The position numbers were made by a program, and so were the translations under genes. Shown here piece after piece: positions 25,209 through 33,481 of a stretch of DNA of 35,715 bases (position 1 is its first letter; each line of letters opens with the position of its first letter). The notes under the pieces are model-generated. The model had not been told where the DNA came from, did not search any database, and was given only the letters and a program-made list of their open reading frames with translations. Origin of the DNA: an uncultured Lachnospiraceae bacterium (lineage in GTDB: Bacteria; Bacillota; Clostridia; Lachnospirales; Lachnospiraceae); assembly GCA_902489645.1 (NCBI GenBank), contig CABUAW010000023.1, positions 1 to 35,715 on the forward strand. Direction: 5' to 3'.

Positions 25209-25437
25209 ATCCTGTGTGTTAAATTTTTCTTCCCAAAGCGGTTGTTTTTATCGGGTGTCCTGCGTGATATAACAATGGGATGAAAAAAATCTGTGCAAAA
25301 CTGCAGAGAAAAGAAAATGTGAACAGAAATATAAAAAATTAAGAAGTTTTGTGTCAGCGGAGCCGAAGCCGCTGTAGAAGATAAGTTAATTTTAAGATAT
25401 AAAAACGACTTTATCAATCATTATTCGTCGACGATGT
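25209..25437. other. Gap after metG without a recognised gene
   Basis: Within the 359-base space between metG and the transporter genes, this middle stretch is AT-rich and holds only a small hairpin (CAGCGG 25355-25360 with CCGCTG 25369-25374) and a 10-bp palindrome TCGTCGACGA (25425-25434). An 89-codon minus-strand frame across it has no RBS or family likeness and is not called. Confidence 0.5.
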
Positions 25438-25439
25438 TC

Positions 25440-25493
25440 GAAAAAATAGTGCAGTCCCAAAAGTTGTTTGCCAGACGGATTTTGGGACCGCAC
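25440..25493 (-). terminator. Terminator of the chromate-type transporter operon
   Basis: On the minus strand GTGCGGTCCCAAAA (25493-25480) pairs with TTTTGGGACTGCAC (25462-25449) with one mismatch, followed by TATTTTTTC. It lies 13 bases past the stop of the last transporter gene. Confidence 0.85.
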
Positions 25494-25505
25494 CAGAAAG
25501 AGGGG

Positions 25506-26072
25506 CTAAAACTTAAAAACAATACCTATGACGGCCGAGGCAACGACCATGAGAATCGGATGGAAATCTTTTTTCTTCATAACCAGATAGATAACCAAAG
25601 CGAGAATAATGGCTTTATAATTTAGCAGGTCCGCGATGTTTTTCGTAATTTCGTACTGGTCCAGATGGAGCAGGGCGATTTTGGCAACGCCGAGACCGGC
25701 GGCGATAATCAATCCGGTGGAGGCCGGACGCAGACCATAGAAAACATCCTGTACCAGCTTGGATTCTTTAAACTTATTCAGAATCTTTGATATAAGGATG
25801 ATAATGACAACCGAAGGAAATACGAGGGCCAGAGGTCCGATAAGGGCGCCCGGAAGGCCAAAGGAGGTAAATCCCACATAGGTTGCCATATTGACGCCCA
25901 TAGGTCCTGGCGTGGATTCGGAAATGGCAATCATATTGGCGACATCCTGGGCGTTAAACCATCCGGTGGCCGTTCCCATGGCATAGAGGAAAGGCAGTGT
26001 GGCCAGTCCGCCGCCGACGGCAAAAAGTCCGGTTTTGAAAAATTCGAAAGCTAAACGTAATAATCCGGTCAT
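25506..26072 (-). CDS. Chromate-type transporter, second half-size subunit
   Basis: The 188 residues form one CHR domain of about six membrane segments: LAFEFFKTGLFAVGGGLATLPFLY at the start and STPGPMGVNMATYVGF as the conserved loop. CHR proteins occur as fused 400-residue forms or, as here, as a pair of half-size proteins with opposite orientation. It overlaps the preceding half by four bases (ATGA), so the two are coupled and likely form a heterodimer. The family is named for chromate efflux, but the natural anion in gut Clostridia is unknown. RBS GGAGGTGAAAAG lies inside the upstream gene. Confidence 0.88.
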   Translation of the reverse strand: MTGLLRLAFEFFKTGLFAVGGGLATLPFLYAMGTATGWFNAQDVANMIAISESTPGPMGVNMATYVGFTSFGLPGALIGPLALVFPSVVIIILISKILNKFKESKLVQDVFYGLRPASTGLIIAAGLGVAKIALLHLDQYEITKNIADLLNYKAIILALVIYLVMKKKDFHPILMVVASAVIGIVFKF

Positions 26073-26620
26073 TTCTTTTCACCTCCCGAAATACCCGTGC
26101 GTTTAAAGAGAACGCCGGCGATACCGGCAAGGATAACAATCAGCGCCGGAGACAGTGGGGAAAACAGGGATAACAGTAAAACAACGATGCAGATAGCGAG
26201 ACAGACTTTATCAATCACGGATTTTTTAGCCAGCTTGGAAACTGCATTGAAAATCAAAACACAGACACAGGCCCGGATGCCGTTAAAGGCATATTTAACG
26301 ATGGCAAGGTCGGCAAAGTTCTTTAAAAAGGCCGCAATCAATGTGATAATAATTAAAGATGGCGTGATAATACCGAGGGTTGCCGCAATGCCCCCAATGA
26401 TTCCTTTGGTTTTGTAGCCGACAAAGGTGGCCGTATTTACGGCGATGATGCCCGGCGTACATTGGCCGATGGCAAAATAGTCCATGATTTCATCTTCGGT
26501 GGCCCAGTGATACTTCTCAACGACTTCTTTTTGAAGCATTGGGAGCATGGCGTAACCGCCGCCAAACGTGAAGGCGCCGATTCGAAAAAAGGCAGCGAAG
26601 AGATTTACTAATTCCTTCAT
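26069..26620 (-). CDS. Chromate-type transporter, first half-size subunit
   Basis: The 183 residues hold one CHR domain: FAAFFRIGAFTFGGGYAMLPMLQKE, then QCTPGIIAVNTATFVGYKTKG, followed by several hydrophobic segments. It partners with the overlapping second half. The gene diverges from a LysR-family gene 154 bases away, the usual arrangement for a transporter controlled by its neighbour. GGAGGAATC precedes the ATG. A promoter TTTTCA-N17-TATGAT (26727-26699, minus strand) is possible. Confidence 0.88.
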   Translation of the reverse strand: MKELVNLFAAFFRIGAFTFGGGYAMLPMLQKEVVEKYHWATEDEIMDYFAIGQCTPGIIAVNTATFVGYKTKGIIGGIAATLGIITPSLIIITLIAAFLKNFADLAIVKYAFNGIRACVCVLIFNAVSKLAKKSVIDKVCLAICIVVLLLSLFSPLSPALIVILAGIAGVLFKRTGISGGEKK

Positions 26621-26698
26621 AGATGTGATTCCTCCTCAATGATATAATATTTCCGTGATATCTTTGGGAAATGCTTGATTTTCCCCGAAACTATTGGT

Positions 26699-26765
26699 AT
26701 CATATCATAAATAAACATATATGAAAAGTATTAAAAAAGTATATAATCCATATTAAAAAAGTATA
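26699..26765. promoter_or_regulatory. Divergent promoter region with a 15-bp direct repeat
   Basis: TATTAAAAAAGTATA occurs twice without mismatch (26729-26743 and 26751-26765), 22 bases apart, that is two helix turns. TATAAT (26742-26747) between them could be the -10 of the LysR gene. On the minus strand TTTTCA-N17-TATGAT (26727-26699) may serve the transporter genes. The repeat is a candidate site for the LysR regulator. Confidence 0.6.
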
Positions 26766-26774
26766 GGTGATGCT

Positions 26775-27623
26775 ATGGATTTGAAGCAATTAAGTTATTT
26801 TATAGCCATTGTGGATGAAGGAAGTATTTCGGCTGCGGCGAGAAAGCTGCATATCTCTCAGCCGCCGTTAAGTAATCAGATGAAGTCGCTGGAGTCTGAG
26901 CTGGGAGTCATCCTTTTTGAACGGGGGCTTCGCAGCATTACATTGACCGATGCGGGAAAATTGATGTATGAACGGGCGCGAACCATATTGGATATGGCCT
27001 CGGTGACCAAAATGGAGATTGACAGCCTGGGGAACGGACTGAGGGGAACGCTCCGTATGGGGATGGTATCTTCGTCGGTAACGGGCCATGTGACCCGGAA
27101 ATTGATGGCCTTTCGTGAGTGGTATCCGGAAGTGAATTTTCAAATTTATGAGGGGGATACGTATCAGCTTTTAGACGGGCTGAAAACAAATCAGATTGAC
27201 CTGGCCCTGGTGCGCGCGCCATTTCCGGAAAGCGGCTTTGTATGTCACAAATATCGGGAAGAGTATTTTGCGGCGGTCGGTTTGCCGGGAAGCCTGCCGG
27301 AGAATGTCGGACTTGCATGGATAGCAAAGTCCCCGCTCATTTTATACCGGCGGTGGGAAGCGACAGTCCGGCAGACGTTTGAAGATAAGGGGTTGACGCT
27401 GCGCCTGGCCTGCATGGTGGATAATGCCTGGACAAGTATCCAATTGGCCCGGGCCGGTATGGGAATTGCCATTTTGCCCGAGTCCTTTGCGGCGGATGTT
27501 CCGGGAGTTCAGGTTTTGAAATTAAACGAGGAATCCATGAAAACCCAACTGATGCTTGTGAAGCGGGATGACCGGTATATATCAAATATTACGAAAATAT
27601 TTTTTGAAAAATTTGAGGTATAA
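26775..27623 (+). CDS. LysR-family transcriptional regulator
   Basis: The protein has 282 residues: an N-terminal winged helix (MDLKQLSYFIAIVDEGSISAAARKLHISQPPLSNQMKSLESELGVILFERGLRSITLTDAG) and a periplasmic-binding-like sensor domain from about residue 88 (GTLRMGMVSSSVTGHV). It is divergent from the transporter pair and so likely controls it in response to a small ligand. GGTGAT precedes the ATG. The tatD gene starts 14 bases downstream and may be partly co-transcribed. The last residues (about 276-282, FFEKFEV) end somewhat early for the family, but the sensor domain seems complete. Confidence 0.93.
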   Translation: MDLKQLSYFIAIVDEGSISAAARKLHISQPPLSNQMKSLESELGVILFERGLRSITLTDAGKLMYERARTILDMASVTKMEIDSLGNGLRGTLRMGMVSSSVTGHVTRKLMAFREWYPEVNFQIYEGDTYQLLDGLKTNQIDLALVRAPFPESGFVCHKYREEYFAAVGLPGSLPENVGLAWIAKSPLILYRRWEATVRQTFEDKGLTLRLACMVDNAWTSIQLARAGMGIAILPESFAADVPGVQVLKLNEESMKTQLMLVKRDDRYISNITKIFFEKFEV

Positions 27624-27637
27624 GCAGGAGGTAGGAT

Positions 27638-28429
27638 ATGATTTTTGATACACATGCACATTATGACGACAGAAAGTTTGACAAAGACAGGGACGTATTA
27701 TTGAAACAGCTCAAGGCTTCCGGTATTGGCCGGGTTGTGGATATCGGAGCGGATATAGAATCTACCCGGAGGGCCGTGGCTCTGGCAAAACAGTATGATT
27801 TTATATATGCGGCGGCCGGGGTCCATCCGAGCGATGTGGACGACCTGGATGAGCGGAGCTTTCAGTGGCTTACCTGTCTGGTGGAGGAATCTGTTGAAGA
27901 AAAGGGGAAAATCGTTGCGGTTGGCGAGATTGGATTGGATTATTATTGGGAAAAGGAGCCTGAGCAGCGTAAAAAGCAAAAATATTGGTTTGAACAGCAG
28001 ATGGAACTGGCCCGAAAGACCGGTCTTCCGGTGGTTATTCATTCCAGAGAGGCCGCGAAGGATACCTGGGATATGATGAATGGGTTGAAGTGTGAAGATA
28101 TTGGCGGTGTGGTACACTGCTATTCGTATTCGGTAGAGATGGCGAGGAATTATCTGAATAAGGGATTCTATCTGGGTATCGGCGGGGTCGTTACTTACAA
28201 AAATGCCAGAGTTTTAAAAGAGGTGGTTCAGTATGCGCCGATGGACCGGATTGTCCTTGAGACGGACTGCCCTTATCTGACGCCGGAGCCAAATCGGGGA
28301 AAACGGAATAGTTCTCTGAATTTGCCGTATGTTGTCGAGGCCATTTCCGTGTTAAAGGGGATTCCGGCCGATGAAGTGGAAGCTGTGACATGGGAAAATG
28401 GAAAGGCCATGTATCGTATGTCAGAGTAG
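27638..28429 (+). CDS. tatD: TatD-family metal-dependent deoxyribonuclease
   Basis: The 263 residues match TatD (about 255-265). Metal-site motifs are in order: DTHAHYDD (residues 3-10), GEIGLDYYW (about 94-102), VIHSREA (about 130-136), VHCYS (about 154-158) and ETDCPYLTPEP (about 207-217). TatD proteins are 3'-5' exonucleases acting in DNA repair or RNA quality control. The RBS AGGAGG is strong. In many Firmicutes this gene follows metG directly; here the transporter genes and the LysR gene lie between. Confidence 0.93.
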   Translation: MIFDTHAHYDDRKFDKDRDVLLKQLKASGIGRVVDIGADIESTRRAVALAKQYDFIYAAAGVHPSDVDDLDERSFQWLTCLVEESVEEKGKIVAVGEIGLDYYWEKEPEQRKKQKYWFEQQMELARKTGLPVVIHSREAAKDTWDMMNGLKCEDIGGVVHCYSYSVEMARNYLNKGFYLGIGGVVTYKNARVLKEVVQYAPMDRIVLETDCPYLTPEPNRGKRNSSLNLPYVVEAISVLKGIPADEVEAVTWENGKAMYRMSE

Positions 28430-28527
28430 GCCGTTTGGATTCATCGTTTCTTAGGAATTAAACAATTAAATGTTAAAGTGTTCCGAACCCTTTTTCGGTA
28501 CAATCAGTAGCGAAAGGGAGGTTGGAC

Positions 28528-29256
28528 ATGATGAATAGAAAGACGATAGTTTATTCCAATAAAAGGCGCAAAAAACGACGCAAAACCTTATTGGGAACAT
28601 ATATTTTGATGGTGGCGGCCGTTTTGATGTTTGCGGTCGGCTTAAAACTGGTTATCGTTCATTGGTCGTCCCCGGCTCCGGGGCTTACCGTATCATCCGG
28701 CATATGGGAAGGAGACTGGCGGCTGATGTTGGTGAATCGATGGAATCCTGTTCCGGAGGATTATACGGTGGAATTGACGGAGCTGTGGAATGGGGAGTCG
28801 GTGGATAGCCGTATTTATCCGGATTTGCAGGAAATGTTTGACAGTGCGCGGGCGGCCGGATTTAATCCTTATGTAAACGCCGGGTACAGGACAAATCAGG
28901 TACAGCAATCATTGATGGACCAGGAAATTCAGGATAATATGGCCGAGGGCTATTCTGAAAAAGAAGCGCGAAGGCTTGCCGAACAGTGGGTGGCTGTTCC
29001 GGGGACGAGTGAGCATGAAATCGGCCTGGCGGTGGATATAAGCATGGAAGATACCGTCAGCCAGAGCCGGTCGGAGGTTTGGCAATGGCTCATGGAGAAT
29101 AGCTATAAATATGGCTTTATTCTTCGATATCCTGAGGATAAAACAGATATTACGGGAATCGGCTATGAACCGTGGCATTACAGATATGTCGGAAAAGAGG
29201 CCGCGGAAGAAATTTATCGGAAAGGTATCTGCCTGGAAGAGTATTTAGATAATTAA
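28528..29256 (+). CDS. VanY-like D-alanyl-D-alanine carboxypeptidase (peptidase M15B)
   Basis: The protein has 242 residues. A very basic start (NKRRKKRRKTLL) and one membrane segment (about 22-42) place the catalytic domain outside. M15 motifs are present: GYRTNQVQQ, the zinc site GTSEHEIGLAVDIS (His and Asp) and GYEPWHYRYVG (catalytic Glu and third ligand His). It trims the terminal D-Ala from peptidoglycan stem peptides. Two adjacent ATG codons (28528, 28531) are possible after AGGGAGG; the first is taken. No van regulator genes are near, so it is more likely a housekeeping wall enzyme than a glycopeptide resistance gene. Confidence 0.93.
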   Translation: MMNRKTIVYSNKRRKKRRKTLLGTYILMVAAVLMFAVGLKLVIVHWSSPAPGLTVSSGIWEGDWRLMLVNRWNPVPEDYTVELTELWNGESVDSRIYPDLQEMFDSARAAGFNPYVNAGYRTNQVQQSLMDQEIQDNMAEGYSEKEARRLAEQWVAVPGTSEHEIGLAVDISMEDTVSQSRSEVWQWLMENSYKYGFILRYPEDKTDITGIGYEPWHYRYVGKEAAEEIYRKGICLEEYLDN

Positions 29257-29296
29257 ACGATGTGAAAAAGGCGCCATTATCTGGATAAAATTTTGG

Positions 29297-30085
29297 ATGG
29301 TGATGAACTTGGATTTATGGATAACAATTATTGTAACTTTTTTTGCCGGAATGGGTGCGGGATTAGGCACAGGCTTTGCCGGAATGAGCGCGGCGGCCGT
29401 TATCAGTCCCATGTTGATTACTTTTCTTAAAATTGACCCATATTTGGCCGTAGGCATTGCTCTCTCATCAGACGTACTCGCGAGCGCCGTTTCAGCGTAT
29501 ACGTATGGCAAAAACAAAAACCTCGATATTAAAAACGGCTTGATTATGATGGTGAGCGTGCTGGTATTCACTGTGGTGGGAAGTTATGTTTCCAGTTTGG
29601 TTCCGGCGGCGACGATGGGAAATTTCTCTGTGTTTATGACCATGCTGCTCGGTATAAAATTTATTGTGAAACCGGTGATGACAACAAAGGAATCCATGAT
29701 GGATGTCCCGGCGAAGAAAAGAGCGGTTCAATCCGTTGTCTGCGGCATTATGATTGGATTTATCTGTGGATTTGTCGGAGCTGGCGGCGGCATGATGATG
29801 CTCTTGATACTGACATCCGTTCTCGGGTATGAATTAAAGACGGCCGTGGGGACCAGCGTTTTCATTATGACTTTTACAGCCCTTACGGGGGCTGTTTCCC
29901 ACTTTGCGATAGGCGGTGCGCCGGACCCGTTTGTCTGGGCGGCCTGCGTGGTATTTACCCTCTTGTGGGCGAGGATTGCCGCCGTGTTTGCAAATAAAGC
30001 GGAACCAAAAACCTTAAACCGGGTGACCGGTGTGATTCTTGTCATACTGGGCGTGGCGGTGCTTTTATTTTCACTGTTCGCATAA
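29297..30085 (+). CDS. TauE/SafE-family sulfite/anion permease
   Basis: The 262 residues are mostly hydrophobic, with about 8 membrane segments. Family features are GMGAGLGTGFAGMSAAAVISPML at the N terminus and the repeated GFVGAGGGMMMLLIL block at about residue 155, the internal duplication of TauE/SafE proteins. Members export sulfite, sulfoacetate or related anions; the cargo is unknown here. The start is unsure: ATG 29297 or ATG 29303, with only GGATGG as a weak RBS. It is 40 bases after the carboxypeptidase gene and ends 7 bases from the converging phosphoesterase gene. Confidence 0.88.
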   Translation: MVMNLDLWITIIVTFFAGMGAGLGTGFAGMSAAAVISPMLITFLKIDPYLAVGIALSSDVLASAVSAYTYGKNKNLDIKNGLIMMVSVLVFTVVGSYVSSLVPAATMGNFSVFMTMLLGIKFIVKPVMTTKESMMDVPAKKRAVQSVVCGIMIGFICGFVGAGGGMMMLLILTSVLGYELKTAVGTSVFIMTFTALTGAVSHFAIGGAPDPFVWAACVVFTLLWARIAAVFANKAEPKTLNRVTGVILVILGVAVLLFSLFA

Positions 30086-30092
30086 AATAGAT

Positions 30093-31286
30093 TTACTTTT
30101 TAAAGTGAATCCGGATATTGACCACTTCGCTTTTTGTGCCGACACGCATATTCGGTCCGAAAAGACCGACGCCGGAAGTGACGATACTTTGCATGTTTTC
30201 TTTTTTTAAATATCCGGCCGAATTTTCCCAGATACATTTACAGAGAAGATTGGCGGGGAAGGTCTGTCCGTCGTGGGTATGGCCGCATAAGTGCAGGTCG
30301 ATGCCGGCATCGGCAATTTCCTGGAGAAATTTCGGTTCATGTTCCATGACAATAACCGGTTTGGCGTTATCCAGACCGTTCATGATTTCCTCCGGCGTTT
30401 TGCGGATATCCACGCCGCGGCCCGGACGCTCCTCATCGGCCCGGCCGACGAGATAGAAAGAATCGTCAATCAGCAGGGTCTTTTCCGTAATCAACCGGAT
30501 ATTTGCGCGTTTGAGAAAATCATCCATTCTGGGGTCGCTTGTTTTCTTATGCTTGGAGGGAAAAGTGAAGCCAGCAAGAATTTTTTCATCGGTGTCGTGA
30601 TTTCCGTAAACGGCATAAGTTCCATATTTACTGTGAATTTTGGAGAGCAGCCGTATTAATTCTTCCGGATTTCCCATAGCGTCATAGTCATTGTCAAATA
30701 TATCTCCGGCAATCAAAACAATATCCGGGTTCCCGGAATTGATTTTATCGACCATTTGACGCATCATCCGCGGGCCGACAGTGTATCCGAGATGTAAATC
30801 GGCGATAAGGGCAATGTTTAATTCATCCAGTTTTCCGCCATCTTTATCAATCGTTATTTCGTAGTCTGTACTTCGTATATGAACGGCGCTTATGACGCCC
30901 CACACACAAAAAAATGTAATAGAGGCAATGCAGATAAAGCCTGTAATCACAAAAGCTTTTCCGGAACCGGAAGGCCCGGCCGGAAGAAGATGGGTAATGT
31001 GCAAAAACAGCCGGATAAGCTCTGCGGTACCAAGAACGATAATGATGTATAAAAGAATACCAAGCCAATAGTTGCCAATACACGCAAAGGCTCTCTGGAT
31101 AGCCGAATGGGGAAGGATAAAAGCCAGGGCGATGGAGAGGGCTAAAAAAGTGTACAGGATTACAAAAAATAAGCGAAAACCATATCTGTTTGTCTGTTCC
31201 GAGCAGGCGGAAAACCATTGAAGTGTACGCCAGCATATGTAAATATTTCCAATAATATAAAATGGCGATAAAAATAATGCAATCAT
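30093..31286 (-). CDS. Membrane-bound metallophosphoesterase
   Basis: The protein has 397 residues. Four hydrophobic segments occupy residues 1-145, followed by a calcineurin-like phosphoesterase domain whose metal motifs are complete: ALIADLHLGY, LIAGDIFDND, YGNHDTD, VMEHEP and CGHTHDGQT. It resembles the YkuE/YaeI type, which cleaves UDP-2,3-diacylglucosamine-like or other phospho compounds near the membrane; the substrate is unknown. The ATG at 31286 is chosen because AAAGGGAGC lies just upstream; the ATG ten codons earlier lacks an RBS. Confidence 0.9.
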   Translation of the reverse strand: MIALFLSPFYIIGNIYICWRTLQWFSACSEQTNRYGFRLFFVILYTFLALSIALAFILPHSAIQRAFACIGNYWLGILLYIIIVLGTAELIRLFLHITHLLPAGPSGSGKAFVITGFICIASITFFCVWGVISAVHIRSTDYEITIDKDGGKLDELNIALIADLHLGYTVGPRMMRQMVDKINSGNPDIVLIAGDIFDNDYDAMGNPEELIRLLSKIHSKYGTYAVYGNHDTDEKILAGFTFPSKHKKTSDPRMDDFLKRANIRLITEKTLLIDDSFYLVGRADEERPGRGVDIRKTPEEIMNGLDNAKPVIVMEHEPKFLQEIADAGIDLHLCGHTHDGQTFPANLLCKCIWENSAGYLKKENMQSIVTSGVGLFGPNMRVGTKSEVVNIRIHFKK

Positions 31287-31363
31287 GATAAGCTCCCTTT
31301 GTTTTGTCGTATTCACAGTATATCACAACATTTATTTGAAGTTCAAGGCGGGGCGCCTATTGG

Positions 31364-31392
31364 TTGACATTTAGTACAGGGGACGATAAACT
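31364..31392 (+). promoter_or_regulatory. Promoter of ksgA
   Basis: TTGACA (31364-31369), a 17-base spacer and TAAACT (31387-31392) lie 36 bases before the ksgA start codon. Confidence 0.65.
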
Positions 31393-31428
31393 GTTAGAAG
31401 ATATGGGAAGTATGAAGAGGAGTTATAC

Positions 31429-32301
31429 ATGGAAAAATTATCAAATCCACAGAGGACGATAGAAACAATAAAAAAATATCAGTTTAATTTTCAAAAGAAG
31501 TTCGGGCAGAATTTTTTAATAGACGCTCACGTGATTTCTAAAATTATAAATGGCGCCCAGGTGACAAAGGATGATTTTGTATTGGAGATTGGACCGGGAA
31601 TCGGGACGATGACCCAGTATCTGGCGGAGGCGGCCCGGGAAGTGGCGGCCGTTGAGATTGACAGAAAGCTGATACCGATTTTGAACGAAACGTTATCGGC
31701 GTATGATAATGTGACGATTATCAATGAAGATATATTGAAGGTCGATATTCGGGCGCTGGCCCTGGAAAAAAACGGAGGGAAGCCGATAAAAGTTGTGGCC
31801 AACCTGCCGTATTATATTACTACGCCGATTATTATGGGCCTTTTTGAGAGCCATGTGCCGATTGACAATATTACAGTGATGGTTCAGAAGGAAGTGGCTG
31901 AACGGATGAAGGTCGGACCGGGGAGCAAAGATTACGGCGCCCTTTCGCTGGCTGTTCAGTATTATGCCAGCCCTTATCTGGTAGCGAATGTTCCGGCCAA
32001 TTGTTTCATACCGAGGCCAAATGTGGACTCGGCGGTCATCCGGCTGACAAGACATGAGACACCGGCGGTGTCCGTAGATAATGAACCCCTGCTCTTTAAC
32101 ATTATCCGGGCTTCTTTTAATCAGAGAAGAAAGACCCTGCAGAATGGATTGAAAAACTCGAATTTAATTCCGGCTTCCAAAGAGGCTATTGCAGATGCCA
32201 TTCGGGAGACCGGTTTGCCGGAATCGGTTCGGGGAGAGGCGCTGACACTGGAACAGTTCGCAGAACTGTCCAATGTGTTGAATAAAAAAATAAACGAATG
32301 A
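31429..32301 (+). CDS. rsmA: 16S rRNA dimethyladenosine transferase
   Basis: RsmA (KsgA) dimethylates two adjacent adenines near the 3' end of 16S rRNA as a late step of 30S assembly. The 290 residues fit. Motifs: KKFGQNFLID at the start, the SAM site VLEIGPGIGTMTQYLA, VVANLPYYITTPII (catalytic NLPY) and FIPRPNVDSAVIRL, then FNQRRKTLQNGL. AAGAGGAG precedes the ATG. The ribonuclease M5 gene (rnmV), which precedes rsmA in many Firmicutes, is not found next to it. A hairpin that overlaps the next RBS follows the stop. Confidence 0.96.
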   Translation: MEKLSNPQRTIETIKKYQFNFQKKFGQNFLIDAHVISKIINGAQVTKDDFVLEIGPGIGTMTQYLAEAAREVAAVEIDRKLIPILNETLSAYDNVTIINEDILKVDIRALALEKNGGKPIKVVANLPYYITTPIIMGLFESHVPIDNITVMVQKEVAERMKVGPGSKDYGALSLAVQYYASPYLVANVPANCFIPRPNVDSAVIRLTRHETPAVSVDNEPLLFNIIRASFNQRRKTLQNGLKNSNLIPASKEAIADAIRETGLPESVRGEALTLEQFAELSNVLNKKINE

Positions 32302-32313
32302 TATTAGAAATAT

Positions 32314-32356
32314 TCCTCCCAATCCTTGCATAGGATAGTCAAAAAGGAGGATTTTT
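32314..32356 (+). promoter_or_regulatory. Hairpin covering the next gene's ribosome binding site
   Basis: TCCTCC (32314-32319) can pair with GGAGGA (32346-32351), the Shine-Dalgarno of the following gene; ATCCT (32322-32326) and AGGAT (32332-32336) form an inner stem. TTTTTC follows directly. The element could end rsmA transcripts or hide the RBS. Confidence 0.5.
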
Positions 32357-32358
32357 CT

Positions 32359-33408
32359 ATGTCGGATTATAGTCGTTTTGTTTCCTATATTTATCTTTAT
32401 GAAAATGGCTTAAAGACCATGAATACCGGGTTTGTTAAAGTGGAGAGCCGAAATGGACAGTGCCGGATTGGATTGTCATTGAAAAATGTCTATACCGGTC
32501 CGGAACGCTGCCAGGTATATATGTTTATTCGTTTTGGGCAGGATTTACGCGGTGTTTACATTGGGGATGTACAGATAAAAAATCATGGCAGCGACTGGAA
32601 TTTCAGAACGGATACGATGAATATTGCCGGCTCGGGTTATCGGCTGGAGCAAATGTCCGGCATGATTATCCGGGGTGAAGGGGAAAAATTCTATGGTACA
32701 CGATGGGACCATGGGGATTTGGATATTCATCGGTTTGTAACCCAGTGGAGCGATGATAAACCGATGATTGGGGAAACGCCGTCCGAACTGACCGTTCCCG
32801 AGACGAAGGAAGAGAAACCGGCCGCAGCCTTAGAGACAAAAGCGGAAACGGCGGCTGAAACGGCTGTGAAAGCGGAAGCGGCGGAAGCCATCGAAATGGA
32901 CATGGGAGCCGAAACGTCCGGGACGTCCGGGGTTGTTATAGAAGCTGAAACAGAGGAAATACCTGAGAGGCTTGAAGCGGCGGCGCAGGACGGGGAAAAG
33001 ACAGTGAAAGAAAAGGGACGGCTTGTGACGATGGAGACAGACAGCCGAAGGAAAAATTTTGGAAAAATTCTTGACCAGTGTCCTGGCATGTACCCTTTTG
33101 AAGATGATTCGGTGGAAGCCTGTGTCCGGCTGGAACCCCAGGATATCGGGCGGATGCCGATAGACTGCTGGTCTTACGGGAGCAATAGTTTCCTGCTGCA
33201 CGGTTATTACAGCTATCGCCATTTGATTTTGGCGCGGGTGAAACCGGCCGAAGGAAATCGGGGAGTTTACATTTTGGGGGTACCGGGGACACAACATTCC
33301 AGAGAAGCTTTTATGGCGAATATGTTCGGATTTCGGGACTTTAAACCGATTCGGGAAGGAAATGAGGGAACGAGCGACTTTGGGTATTGGTATACGTTTC
33401 TTGACTGA
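32359..33408 (+). CDS. DUF6128-like protein with acidic linker
   Basis: The 349 residues fall into three parts. An N-terminal beta domain (about 1-125, SDYSRFVSYIYLYENG and GFVKVESRNGQCRIGLSLKNV) seems specific to Lachnospiraceae-type proteins. A low-complexity Ala/Glu/Thr linker follows (about 137-225). The C-terminal domain (about 240-349) has SYGSNSFLLHGYYSYRHLILARV, GVYILGVPGTQHSREAFMANMFGF and ends FGYWYTFLD; this matches my memory of DUF6128. No signal or membrane segment; function unknown. The ATG at 32359 follows AAAAAGGAGG, and an earlier in-frame ATG lies inside the hairpin. Confidence 0.75.
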   Translation: MSDYSRFVSYIYLYENGLKTMNTGFVKVESRNGQCRIGLSLKNVYTGPERCQVYMFIRFGQDLRGVYIGDVQIKNHGSDWNFRTDTMNIAGSGYRLEQMSGMIIRGEGEKFYGTRWDHGDLDIHRFVTQWSDDKPMIGETPSELTVPETKEEKPAAALETKAETAAETAVKAEAAEAIEMDMGAETSGTSGVVIEAETEEIPERLEAAAQDGEKTVKEKGRLVTMETDSRRKNFGKILDQCPGMYPFEDDSVEACVRLEPQDIGRMPIDCWSYGSNSFLLHGYYSYRHLILARVKPAEGNRGVYILGVPGTQHSREAFMANMFGFRDFKPIREGNEGTSDFGYWYTFLD

Positions 33409-33422
33409 AAGAAAATATGAAC

Positions 33423-33451
33423 TTTTGTTACGAGTGATGTCATGATATACT
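33423..33451 (+). promoter_or_regulatory. Possible promoter of the AIM24-family gene
   Basis: TTTTGT (33423-33428), a 17-base spacer and TATACT (33446-33451) lie 30 bases before the ATG at 33482. The -35 box is weak. Confidence 0.4.
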
Positions 33452-33481
33452 AAAGAAAAAGTGAGTGGAGGAGGATTTTTT

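Noticed and set aside
25148..25417. 89-codon minus-strand frame after metG
   Set aside because: No RBS, no family likeness, it covers the metG terminator on the opposite strand, and the composition looks random.
25425..25434. Perfect palindrome TCGTCGACGA
   Set aside because: It is isolated, with no partner copy seen and no promoter at this position; it may be chance.
25506..26620. Frameshifted single chromate transporter gene
   Set aside because: Each half has its own RBS and start, an ATGA overlap, and a complete CHR domain; paired half-size genes are a known form.
28528..29256. Vancomycin resistance locus
   Set aside because: Only a VanY-like carboxypeptidase is present; no vanHAX or VanRS genes are nearby.
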